From Flectonema sp. DT1601 (lineage: Eukaryota > Euglenozoa > Diplonemea > Diplonemida > Diplonemidae), in contig OZ025844.1 in assembly GCA_964019425.1 (NCBI GenBank), positions 1-64,000 of the forward strand: DNA of 64,000 nt, in the 5' to 3' direction. Made by a program: the position numbers and the translations under genes. Of the stretch, positions 1-8,715 are shown piece by piece. The notes below the pieces were generated by a model. That model was not told the DNA's origin and ran no database searches. It worked only from the letters and a program-made list of their open reading frames with translations. The stretch's first letter is position 1, and every line of letters starts with the position of its first letter.

Positions 1-255
1 TGTTTCTTGAAGCTTTTCTGTCGCCTCCATGTATGTGACGGAATCCTCGGCATGCCGCCTCTTCGTCCCCTCTGGGCATCCCTCCATCATGTCCAACAGG
101 ATCTTCCCAACCACATTTCCTTCTAATCCTTCTGAGGGCATTGTTTCCGTTGAACTTAATTTATATAAGTTTTCTTGTGATGAAGACAGGGGTGTGAGAA
201 CTGATAAAGGGATAGAAATATTTGATATCGTCAGAAAACTAATAGAGACATTGAC
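1..255 (-). CDS. partial exon of an unrecognised protein, cut by the window edge
   Basis: The minus strand is open from 255 to 1. It is preceded by a good 3' splice site (TATTTATTTATATAG, with AG at 257-256). The first in-frame ATG is at 141-139. From there it reads MPSEGLEGNVVGKILLDMME and continues with a charged stretch containing TKRRHAEDS. The reading frame leaves the window at base 1, so neither product nor length can be given. The KRR-containing segment faintly resembles the N-terminal part of the ORF at 24129-24932, so it could be a remnant of the same retroposed family rather than a host exon. No domain was recognised. Confidence 0.35.
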
Positions 256-288
256 CTATATAAATAAATAAAGGAACGGCGATTATGT

Positions 289-361
289 GGCTACATAGCT
301 CAATTGATAGAACGCCGGTCTGAAAGAATGGCGGTCGAGGGTTCAAAAACCCGCTGACGGC
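289..361 (+). pseudogene. degenerate tRNA-Phe-like sequence
   Basis: An A-box-like TAGCTCAATTGATAG and a B-box-like GGTTCAAAAACCC are correctly spaced. The putative anticodon loop CTGAAAG would give a GAA (Phe) anticodon. Only about 4 of 7 acceptor pairs form, the anticodon stem has a mismatch and the T-loop is one base too long. This therefore looks like a decayed tRNA or a SINE head rather than a working gene. Confidence 0.4.
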
Positions 362-424
362 GGTTTTTGTTTGGTGCTCAGTTTCGGTGGCAAATTACCT
401 AAATGGAATTTTGACAGCTTTAAT

Positions 425-467
425 GTGTTAGGAAGGCATAACACACCCGAAAATTTCGCATTTCGGG
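425..467. repeat. two adjacent hairpins at the left border of the 5S-SL array
   Basis: GTGTTA (425-430) pairs with TAACAC (439-444), and CCCGAAA (446-452) pairs with TTTCGGG (461-467). They end 8 bp before the first base of array sequence (476). They could be terminator-like structures or the end of a small element; nothing else recognisable lies in 362-475. Confidence 0.5.
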
Positions 468-475
468 GGCGGAGG

Positions 476-615
476 CCCCGAAAGACGTAATTTTCGCCGC
501 TCCTATGTTAATGTTAAAGCTAAGACCGAGCCCCAGCCCCACTCTGCTAATAAATCTTTTCTGCGAATTTTTTCATGGTGGGTCAAACCCCTAAGAAATA
601 AAAAAATCTGCTATT
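476..615 (+). other. conserved spacer block upstream of 5S with an Sm-site-like motif
   Basis: This block precedes the 5S gene in every unit. It holds AATTTTTTC (566-574), which resembles an Sm-binding site, followed by the small hairpin GGGT-CAA-ACCC (580-590). This is the layout seen at the 3' end of many spliceosomal snRNAs. I could not match it to U1, U2, U4, U5 or U6, so it is only a candidate small RNA or upstream promoter region. Confidence 0.3.
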
Positions 616-735
616 GCCTGCGGCCATACTCTGGTGAATGCACCCCATCCAGCCCGATTTGGGAAGTTAAGCACCAGCAGGCCTGGTTAGTACTGCGGTG
701 AGTGATCACGTGGGAACCCCGGGTGCTTGCAGGCT
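616..735 (+). rRNA. 5S rRNA: 5S rRNA, array copy 1
   Basis: About 120 nt, the usual 5S length. The 5' GCCTGC pairs with the 3' GCAGGC to close helix I. The internal control region is clear (AAGTTAAGCACC, then GGTTAGTACTGCGGTG and GGGAACCCCGGGTGC), and a short T-run (TTTT) follows for Pol III termination. It is transcribed by RNA polymerase III from internal TFIIIA/IIIC sites and assembles into the large ribosomal subunit. Confidence 0.97.
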
Positions 736-834
736 TTTCCCCTTACTTCCCTACCCGCAAGCAAGCTAGTTCTGGCCGGTAGTTCTAAAAGCCAGACAAT
801 TTCTAATTACCTGGGGTAACTGCTTTTTAAGGTT

Positions 835-945
835 AACCAACGATTCTAAAGCTACAGTTTCTGTACTTTATTGGTACAGTCTCAATATCTAAGCTTGCTT
901 AGAATATTTAGCCAACCTCTTAGGAAGAATTCTCTTCTTTTGGGG
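835..945 (+). ncRNA. SL RNA: spliced-leader RNA, array copy 1
   Basis: The 39-nt exon (835-873) starts AACCAACGATTC and ends TACTTTATTG, followed at once by the 5' splice site GTACAG. The intron part has a CTAAGC/GCTTAG stem-loop, an AATATTTAG element that could bind Sm proteins, a GAAGA/TCTTC hairpin, and ends before a T7 tract (946-952). The SL exon is donated by trans-splicing to the 5' end of nuclear mRNAs. The exon strongly resembles the Diplonema SL, which is the main taxonomic clue in this window. Confidence 0.95.
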
Positions 946-957
946 TTTTTTTATTGC

Positions 958-995
958 CCGTTCACCTCTGTTTGCCAAGCAGAGAAAATGAACGG
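958..995 (+). other. conserved hairpin downstream of SL RNA (first of 13)
   Basis: CCGTTCA (958-964) pairs with TGAACGG (989-995), and an inner CTCTG (966-970) pairs with CAGAG (980-984) around a 9-nt loop. It begins five bases after the T-tract of the SL gene and recurs in all units. Possible roles are 3'-end formation, insulation or a separate small RNA. Confidence 0.5.
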
Positions 996-1213
996 AGACT
1001 TACCGTGCTTATCCTATTTTTATGTAGAAAATTTAATTTATATTATTTAATATATTTTTCTTTTGGCTTTTCCCCCCGAAAGACGTAATTTTCGCCGCTC
1101 CTATGTTAATGTTAAAGCTAAGACCGAGCCCCAGCCCCACTCTGCTAATAAATCTTTTCTGCGAATTTTTTCATGGTGGGTCAAACCCCTAAGAAATAAA
1201 AAAATCTGCTATT

Positions 1214-1333
1214 GCCTGCGGCCATACTCTGGTGAATGCACCCCATCCAGCCCGATTTGGGAAGTTAAGCACCAGCAGGCCTGGTTAGTACTGCGGTGAG
1301 TGATCACGTGGGAACCCCGGGTGCTTGCAGGCT
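1214..1333 (+). rRNA. 5S rRNA: 5S rRNA, copy 2
   Basis: Exactly 598 bp after copy 1, same sequence by eye. Confidence 0.97.
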
Positions 1334-1432
1334 TTTCCCCTTACTTCCCTACCCGCAAGCAAGCTAGTTCTGGCCGGTAGTTCTAAAAGCCAGACAATTT
1401 CTAATTACCTGGGGTAACTGCTTTTTAAGGTT

Positions 1433-1543
1433 AACCAACGATTCTAAAGCTACAGTTTCTGTACTTTATTGGTACAGTCTCAATATCTAAGCTTGCTTAG
1501 AATATTTAGCCAACCTCTTAGGAAGAATTCTCTTCTTTTGGGG
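1433..1543 (+). ncRNA. SL RNA: SL RNA, copy 2
   Basis: Exon 1433-1471 followed by GTACAG; same as copy 1. Confidence 0.95.
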
Positions 1544-1811
1544 TTTTTTTATTGCCCGTTCACCTCTGTTTGCCAAGCAGAGAAAATGAACGGAGACTTA
1601 CCGTGCTTATCCTATTTTTATGTAGAAAATTTAATTTATATTATTTAATATATTTTTCTTTTGGCTTTTCCCCCCGAAAGACGTAATTTTCGCCGCTCCT
1701 ATGTTAATGTTAAAGCTAAGACCGAGCCCCAGCCCCACTCTGCTAATAAATCTTTTCTGCGAATTTTTTCATGGTGGGTCAAACCCCTAAGAAATAAAAA
1801 AATCTGCTATT

Positions 1812-1931
1812 GCCTGCGGCCATACTCTGGTGAATGCACCCCATCCAGCCCGATTTGGGAAGTTAAGCACCAGCAGGCCTGGTTAGTACTGCGGTGAGTG
1901 ATCACGTGGGAACCCCGGGTGCTTGCAGGCT
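1812..1931 (+). rRNA. 5S rRNA: 5S rRNA, copy 3
   Basis: Third unit, no difference seen. Confidence 0.97.
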
Positions 1932-2030
1932 TTTCCCCTTACTTCCCTACCCGCAAGCAAGCTAGTTCTGGCCGGTAGTTCTAAAAGCCAGACAATTTCT
2001 AATTACCTGGGGTAACTGCTTTTTAAGGTT

Positions 2031-2141
2031 AACCAACGATTCTAAAGCTACAGTTTCTGTACTTTATTGGTACAGTCTCAATATCTAAGCTTGCTTAGAA
2101 TATTTAGCCAACCTCTTAGGAAGAATTCTCTTCTTTTGGGG
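2031..2141 (+). ncRNA. SL RNA: SL RNA, copy 3
   Basis: Exon 2031-2069; no difference seen. Confidence 0.95.
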
Positions 2142-2409
2142 TTTTTTTATTGCCCGTTCACCTCTGTTTGCCAAGCAGAGAAAATGAACGGAGACTTACC
2201 GTGCTTATCCTATTTTTATGTAGAAAATTTAATTTATATTATTTAATATATTTTTCTTTTGGCTTTTCCCCCCGAAAGACGTAATTTTCGCCGCTCCTAT
2301 GTTAATGTTAAAGCTAAGACCGAGCCCCAGCCCCACTCTGCTAATAAATCTTTTCTGCGAATTTTTTCATGGTGGGTCAAACCCCTAAGAAATAAAAAAA
2401 TCTGCTATT

Positions 2410-2529
2410 GCCTGCGGCCATACTCTGGTGAATGCACCCCATCCAGCCCGATTTGGGAAGTTAAGCACCAGCAGGCCTGGTTAGTACTGCGGTGAGTGAT
2501 CACGTGGGAACCCCGGGTGCTTGCAGGCT
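2410..2529 (+). rRNA. 5S rRNA: 5S rRNA, copy 4
   Basis: Fourth unit, no difference seen. Confidence 0.97.
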
Positions 2530-2628
2530 TTTCCCCTTACTTCCCTACCCGCAAGCAAGCTAGTTCTGGCCGGTAGTTCTAAAAGCCAGACAATTTCTAA
2601 TTACCTGGGGTAACTGCTTTTTAAGGTT

Positions 2629-2739
2629 AACCAACGATTCTAAAGCTACAGTTTCTGTACTTTATTGGTACAGTCTCAATATCTAAGCTTGCTTAGAATA
2701 TTTAGCCAACCTCTTAGGAAGAATTCTCTTCTTTTGGGG
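2629..2739 (+). ncRNA. SL RNA: SL RNA, copy 4
   Basis: Exon 2629-2667; no difference seen. Confidence 0.95.
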
Positions 2740-3007
2740 TTTTTTTATTGCCCGTTCACCTCTGTTTGCCAAGCAGAGAAAATGAACGGAGACTTACCGT
2801 GCTTATCCTATTTTTATGTAGAAAATTTAATTTATATTATTTAATATATTTTTCTTTTGGCTTTTCCCCCCGAAAGACGTAATTTTCGCCGCTCCTATGT
2901 TAATGTTAAAGCTAAGACCGAGCCCCAGCCCCACTCTGCTAATAAATCTTTTCTGCGAATTTTTTCATGGTGGGTCAAACCCCTAAGAAATAAAAAAATC
3001 TGCTATT

Positions 3008-3127
3008 GCCTGCGGCCATACTCTGGTGAATGCACCCCATCCAGCCCGATTTGGGAAGTTAAGCACCAGCAGGCCTGGTTAGTACTGCGGTGAGTGATCA
3101 CGTGGGAACCCCGGGTGCTTGCAGGCT
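3008..3127 (+). rRNA. 5S rRNA: 5S rRNA, copy 5
   Basis: Fifth unit, no difference seen. Confidence 0.97.
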
Positions 3128-3226
3128 TTTCCCCTTACTTCCCTACCCGCAAGCAAGCTAGTTCTGGCCGGTAGTTCTAAAAGCCAGACAATTTCTAATT
3201 ACCTGGGGTAACTGCTTTTTAAGGTT

Positions 3227-3337
3227 AACCAACGATTCTAAAGCTACAGTTTCTGTACTTTATTGGTACAGTCTCAATATCTAAGCTTGCTTAGAATATT
3301 TAGCCAACCTCTTAGGAAGAATTCTCTTCTTTTGGGG
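3227..3337 (+). ncRNA. SL RNA: SL RNA, copy 5
   Basis: Exon 3227-3265; no difference seen. Confidence 0.95.
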
Positions 3338-3605
3338 TTTTTTTATTGCCCGTTCACCTCTGTTTGCCAAGCAGAGAAAATGAACGGAGACTTACCGTGC
3401 TTATCCTATTTTTATGTAGAAAATTTAATTTATATTATTTAATATATTTTTCTTTTGGCTTTTCCCCCCGAAAGACGTAATTTTCGCCGCTCCTATGTTA
3501 ATGTTAAAGCTAAGACCGAGCCCCAGCCCCACTCTGCTAATAAATCTTTTCTGCGAATTTTTTCATGGTGGGTCAAACCCCTAAGAAATAAAAAAATCTG
3601 CTATT

Positions 3606-3725
3606 GCCTGCGGCCATACTCTGGTGAATGCACCCCATCCAGCCCGATTTGGGAAGTTAAGCACCAGCAGGCCTGGTTAGTACTGCGGTGAGTGATCACG
3701 TGGGAACCCCGGGTGCTTGCAGGCT
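3606..3725 (+). rRNA. 5S rRNA: 5S rRNA, copy 6
   Basis: Sixth unit, no difference seen. Confidence 0.97.
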
Positions 3726-3824
3726 TTTCCCCTTACTTCCCTACCCGCAAGCAAGCTAGTTCTGGCCGGTAGTTCTAAAAGCCAGACAATTTCTAATTAC
3801 CTGGGGTAACTGCTTTTTAAGGTT

Positions 3825-3935
3825 AACCAACGATTCTAAAGCTACAGTTTCTGTACTTTATTGGTACAGTCTCAATATCTAAGCTTGCTTAGAATATTTA
3901 GCCAACCTCTTAGGAAGAATTCTCTTCTTTTGGGG
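3825..3935 (+). ncRNA. SL RNA: SL RNA, copy 6
   Basis: Exon 3825-3863; no difference seen. Confidence 0.95.
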
Positions 3936-4203
3936 TTTTTTTATTGCCCGTTCACCTCTGTTTGCCAAGCAGAGAAAATGAACGGAGACTTACCGTGCTT
4001 ATCCTATTTTTATGTAGAAAATTTAATTTATATTATTTAATATATTTTTCTTTTGGCTTTTCCCCCCGAAAGACGTAATTTTCGCCGCTCCTATGTTAAT
4101 GTTAAAGCTAAGACCGAGCCCCAGCCCCACTCTGCTAATAAATCTTTTCTGCGAATTTTTTCATGGTGGGTCAAACCCCTAAGAAATAAAAAAATCTGCT
4201 ATT

Positions 4204-4323
4204 GCCTGCGGCCATACTCTGGTGAATGCACCCCATCCAGCCCGATTTGGGAAGTTAAGCACCAGCAGGCCTGGTTAGTACTGCGGTGAGTGATCACGTG
4301 GGAACCCCGGGTGCTTGCAGGCT
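4204..4323 (+). rRNA. 5S rRNA: 5S rRNA, copy 7
   Basis: Seventh unit, no difference seen. Confidence 0.97.
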
Positions 4324-4422
4324 TTTCCCCTTACTTCCCTACCCGCAAGCAAGCTAGTTCTGGCCGGTAGTTCTAAAAGCCAGACAATTTCTAATTACCT
4401 GGGGTAACTGCTTTTTAAGGTT

Positions 4423-4533
4423 AACCAACGATTCTAAAGCTACAGTTTCTGTACTTTATTGGTACAGTCTCAATATCTAAGCTTGCTTAGAATATTTAGC
4501 CAACCTCTTAGGAAGAATTCTCTTCTTTTGGGG
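4423..4533 (+). ncRNA. SL RNA: SL RNA, copy 7
   Basis: Exon 4423-4461; no difference seen. Confidence 0.95.
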
Positions 4534-4801
4534 TTTTTTTATTGCCCGTTCACCTCTGTTTGCCAAGCAGAGAAAATGAACGGAGACTTACCGTGCTTAT
4601 CCTATTTTTATGTAGAAAATTTAATTTATATTATTTAATATATTTTTCTTTTGGCTTTTCCCCCCGAAAGACGTAATTTTCGCCGCTCCTATGTTAATGT
4701 TAAAGCTAAGACCGAGCCCCAGCCCCACTCTGCTAATAAATCTTTTCTGCGAATTTTTTCATGGTGGGTCAAACCCCTAAGAAATAAAAAAATCTGCTAT
4801 T

Positions 4802-4921
4802 GCCTGCGGCCATACTCTGGTGAATGCACCCCATCCAGCCCGATTTGGGAAGTTAAGCACCAGCAGGCCTGGTTAGTACTGCGGTGAGTGATCACGTGGG
4901 AACCCCGGGTGCTTGCAGGCT
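4802..4921 (+). rRNA. 5S rRNA: 5S rRNA, copy 8
   Basis: Eighth unit, no difference seen. Confidence 0.97.
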
Positions 4922-5020
4922 TTTCCCCTTACTTCCCTACCCGCAAGCAAGCTAGTTCTGGCCGGTAGTTCTAAAAGCCAGACAATTTCTAATTACCTGG
5001 GGTAACTGCTTTTTAAGGTT

Positions 5021-5131
5021 AACCAACGATTCTAAAGCTACAGTTTCTGTACTTTATTGGTACAGTCTCAATATCTAAGCTTGCTTAGAATATTTAGCCA
5101 ACCTCTTAGGAAGAATTCTCTTCTTTTGGGG
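5021..5131 (+). ncRNA. SL RNA: SL RNA, copy 8
   Basis: Exon 5021-5059; no difference seen. Confidence 0.95.
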
Positions 5132-5399
5132 TTTTTTTATTGCCCGTTCACCTCTGTTTGCCAAGCAGAGAAAATGAACGGAGACTTACCGTGCTTATCC
5201 TATTTTTATGTAGAAAATTTAATTTATATTATTTAATATATTTTTCTTTTGGCTTTTCCCCCCGAAAGACGTAATTTTCGCCGCTCCTATGTTAATGTTA
5301 AAGCTAAGACCGAGCCCCAGCCCCACTCTGCTAATAAATCTTTTCTGCGAATTTTTTCATGGTGGGTCAAACCCCTAAGAAATAAAAAAATCTGCTATT

Positions 5400-5519
5400 G
5401 CCTGCGGCCATACTCTGGTGAATGCACCCCATCCAGCCCGATTTGGGAAGTTAAGCACCAGCAGGCCTGGTTAGTACTGCGGTGAGTGATCACGTGGGAA
5501 CCCCGGGTGCTTGCAGGCT
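5400..5519 (+). rRNA. 5S rRNA: 5S rRNA, copy 9
   Basis: Ninth unit, no difference seen. Confidence 0.97.
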
Positions 5520-5618
5520 TTTCCCCTTACTTCCCTACCCGCAAGCAAGCTAGTTCTGGCCGGTAGTTCTAAAAGCCAGACAATTTCTAATTACCTGGGG
5601 TAACTGCTTTTTAAGGTT

Positions 5619-5729
5619 AACCAACGATTCTAAAGCTACAGTTTCTGTACTTTATTGGTACAGTCTCAATATCTAAGCTTGCTTAGAATATTTAGCCAAC
5701 CTCTTAGGAAGAATTCTCTTCTTTTGGGG
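5619..5729 (+). ncRNA. SL RNA: SL RNA, copy 9
   Basis: Exon 5619-5657; no difference seen. Confidence 0.95.
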
Positions 5730-5997
5730 TTTTTTTATTGCCCGTTCACCTCTGTTTGCCAAGCAGAGAAAATGAACGGAGACTTACCGTGCTTATCCTA
5801 TTTTTATGTAGAAAATTTAATTTATATTATTTAATATATTTTTCTTTTGGCTTTTCCCCCCGAAAGACGTAATTTTCGCCGCTCCTATGTTAATGTTAAA
5901 GCTAAGACCGAGCCCCAGCCCCACTCTGCTAATAAATCTTTTCTGCGAATTTTTTCATGGTGGGTCAAACCCCTAAGAAATAAAAAAATCTGCTATT

Positions 5998-6117
5998 GCC
6001 TGCGGCCATACTCTGGTGAATGCACCCCATCCAGCCCGATTTGGGAAGTTAAGCACCAGCAGGCCTGGTTAGTACTGCGGTGAGTGATCACGTGGGAACC
6101 CCGGGTGCTTGCAGGCT
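5998..6117 (+). rRNA. 5S rRNA: 5S rRNA, copy 10
   Basis: Tenth unit, no difference seen. Confidence 0.97.
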
Positions 6118-6216
6118 TTTCCCCTTACTTCCCTACCCGCAAGCAAGCTAGTTCTGGCCGGTAGTTCTAAAAGCCAGACAATTTCTAATTACCTGGGGTA
6201 ACTGCTTTTTAAGGTT

Positions 6217-6327
6217 AACCAACGATTCTAAAGCTACAGTTTCTGTACTTTATTGGTACAGTCTCAATATCTAAGCTTGCTTAGAATATTTAGCCAACCT
6301 CTTAGGAAGAATTCTCTTCTTTTGGGG
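6217..6327 (+). ncRNA. SL RNA: SL RNA, copy 10
   Basis: Exon 6217-6255; no difference seen. Confidence 0.95.
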
Positions 6328-6595
6328 TTTTTTTATTGCCCGTTCACCTCTGTTTGCCAAGCAGAGAAAATGAACGGAGACTTACCGTGCTTATCCTATT
6401 TTTATGTAGAAAATTTAATTTATATTATTTAATATATTTTTCTTTTGGCTTTTCCCCCCGAAAGACGTAATTTTCGCCGCTCCTATGTTAATGTTAAAGC
6501 TAAGACCGAGCCCCAGCCCCACTCTGCTAATAAATCTTTTCTGCGAATTTTTTCATGGTGGGTCAAACCCCTAAGAAATAAAAAAATCTGCTATT

Positions 6596-6715
6596 GCCTG
6601 CGGCCATACTCTGGTGAATGCACCCCATCCAGCCCGATTTGGGAAGTTAAGCACCAGCAGGCCTGGTTAGTACTGCGGTGAGTGATCACGTGGGAACCCC
6701 GGGTGCTTGCAGGCT
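6596..6715 (+). rRNA. 5S rRNA: 5S rRNA, copy 11
   Basis: Eleventh unit, no difference seen. Confidence 0.97.
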
Positions 6716-6814
6716 TTTCCCCTTACTTCCCTACCCGCAAGCAAGCTAGTTCTGGCCGGTAGTTCTAAAAGCCAGACAATTTCTAATTACCTGGGGTAAC
6801 TGCTTTTTAAGGTT

Positions 6815-6925
6815 AACCAACGATTCTAAAGCTACAGTTTCTGTACTTTATTGGTACAGTCTCAATATCTAAGCTTGCTTAGAATATTTAGCCAACCTCT
6901 TAGGAAGAATTCTCTTCTTTTGGGG
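6815..6925 (+). ncRNA. SL RNA: SL RNA, copy 11
   Basis: Exon 6815-6853; no difference seen. Confidence 0.95.
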
Positions 6926-7193
6926 TTTTTTTATTGCCCGTTCACCTCTGTTTGCCAAGCAGAGAAAATGAACGGAGACTTACCGTGCTTATCCTATTTT
7001 TATGTAGAAAATTTAATTTATATTATTTAATATATTTTTCTTTTGGCTTTTCCCCCCGAAAGACGTAATTTTCGCCGCTCCTATGTTAATGTTAAAGCTA
7101 AGACCGAGCCCCAGCCCCACTCTGCTAATAAATCTTTTCTGCGAATTTTTTCATGGTGGGTCAAACCCCTAAGAAATAAAAAAATCTGCTATT

Positions 7194-7313
7194 GCCTGCG
7201 GCCATACTCTGGTGAATGCACCCCATCCAGCCCGATTTGGGAAGTTAAGCACCAGCAGGCCTGGTTAGTACTGCGGTGAGTGATCACGTGGGAACCCCGG
7301 GTGCTTGCAGGCT
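7194..7313 (+). rRNA. 5S rRNA: 5S rRNA, copy 12
   Basis: Twelfth unit, no difference seen. Confidence 0.97.
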
Positions 7314-7412
7314 TTTCCCCTTACTTCCCTACCCGCAAGCAAGCTAGTTCTGGCCGGTAGTTCTAAAAGCCAGACAATTTCTAATTACCTGGGGTAACTG
7401 CTTTTTAAGGTT

Positions 7413-7523
7413 AACCAACGATTCTAAAGCTACAGTTTCTGTACTTTATTGGTACAGTCTCAATATCTAAGCTTGCTTAGAATATTTAGCCAACCTCTTA
7501 GGAAGAATTCTCTTCTTTTGGGG
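7413..7523 (+). ncRNA. SL RNA: SL RNA, copy 12
   Basis: Exon 7413-7451; no difference seen. Confidence 0.95.
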
Positions 7524-7791
7524 TTTTTTTATTGCCCGTTCACCTCTGTTTGCCAAGCAGAGAAAATGAACGGAGACTTACCGTGCTTATCCTATTTTTA
7601 TGTAGAAAATTTAATTTATATTATTTAATATATTTTTCTTTTGGCTTTTCCCCCCGAAAGACGTAATTTTCGCCGCTCCTATGTTAATGTTAAAGCTAAG
7701 ACCGAGCCCCAGCCCCACTCTGCTAATAAATCTTTTCTGCGAATTTTTTCATGGTGGGTCAAACCCCTAAGAAATAAAAAAATCTGCTATT

Positions 7792-7911
7792 GCCTGCGGC
7801 CATACTCTGGTGAATGCACCCCATCCAGCCCGATTTGGGAAGTTAAGCACCAGCAGGCCTGGTTAGTACTGCGGTGAGTGATCACGTGGGAACCCCGGGT
7901 GCTTGCAGGCT
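7792..7911 (+). rRNA. 5S rRNA: 5S rRNA, copy 13 (last)
   Basis: Last complete 5S. The next would begin at 8390 but LINE A replaces the array from 8384. Confidence 0.97.
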
Positions 7912-8010
7912 TTTCCCCTTACTTCCCTACCCGCAAGCAAGCTAGTTCTGGCCGGTAGTTCTAAAAGCCAGACAATTTCTAATTACCTGGGGTAACTGCT
8001 TTTTAAGGTT

Positions 8011-8121
8011 AACCAACGATTCTAAAGCTACAGTTTCTGTACTTTATTGGTACAGTCTCAATATCTAAGCTTGCTTAGAATATTTAGCCAACCTCTTAGG
8101 AAGAATTCTCTTCTTTTGGGG
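8011..8121 (+). ncRNA. SL RNA: SL RNA, copy 13 (last)
   Basis: Exon 8011-8049. Its downstream hairpin and the following spacer block up to 8383 are still present. Confidence 0.95.
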
Positions 8122-8589
8122 TTTTTTTATTGCCCGTTCACCTCTGTTTGCCAAGCAGAGAAAATGAACGGAGACTTACCGTGCTTATCCTATTTTTATG
8201 TAGAAAATTTAATTTATATTATTTAATATATTTTTCTTTTGGCTTTTCCCCCCGAAAGACGTAATTTTCGCCGCTCCTATGTTAATGTTAAAGCTAAGAC
8301 CGAGCCCCAGCCCCACTCTGCTAATAAATCTTTTCTGCGAATTTTTTCATGGTGGGTCAAACCCCTAAGAAATAAAAAAATCTTTTTATTTATTTATTTA
8401 TTTATTTAGTCACATCCCCCCTGTCTTTCCACTTTATTTTTCTTCATTCTGAGCATTCTTGCCCTTCTTATTTTTTGATAAAGTAAACAAGTAAGAACAA
8501 GCGCAACTGTCCTGAGTCCGTTGGAGGACTTCCCCGGATAGGAATCTCAAGACACAGTTAATATAAAGCGAAGGATCAGTACAGGGACG

Positions 8590-8604
8590 GTGGCCAAAGA
8601 CCAC
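8590..8604 (-). promoter_or_regulatory. LINE A 3' UTR hairpin shared with LINE B/C
   Basis: On the minus strand it reads GTGGTC-TTT-GGCCAC, a six-pair stem with one G-U pair. The same hairpin occurs in the B and C 3' UTRs although those elements are otherwise divergent. It may be the structure that the reverse transcriptase recognises to prime on its own RNA. Confidence 0.55.
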
Positions 8605-8715
8605 TGGGTTACCTACGAGCCATGAAGCTCTGCGGATGTCCTCAGAGAAATTAGGAGATGATTAAGGAGTGTGATAAGGGAGAATGATACTAATGAATTA
8701 GCAACTACCAATCAG

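Larger units (their letters stand above)
476..8383 (+). repeat. tandem array of the 598-bp 5S rRNA-SL RNA unit
   Basis: A unit of exactly 598 bp repeats about 13.2 times. Homology starts at 476 (CCCCGAAAGACG, equivalent to 1074) and is broken at 8383, where LINE A begins. Each complete unit carries one 5S rRNA gene and one SL RNA gene in the same orientation, plus two conserved spacer blocks. By eye the copies are identical, which fits concerted evolution but could also reflect assembly of a longer array. Linkage of 5S and SL RNA genes is known in several euglenozoans, including diplonemids. A 78-aa open frame in each unit runs across the 5S gene and is not a protein gene. Confidence 0.97.

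Noticed and set aside
998-1060. U1 snRNA starting at ACTTACC in the array
   Set aside because: The following sequence is AT-rich and shows no U1 stem-loop I or Sm site at the right spacing.
1063-1299. A 78-codon plus-strand frame repeated 12 times in the array
   Set aside because: It runs through the spacer and the 5S rRNA gene and repeats only because the unit does; no independent coding evidence.
476-8383. CRISPR-like or satellite interpretation of the regular array
   Set aside because: The unit is 598 bp and contains recognisable 5S and SL RNA genes.
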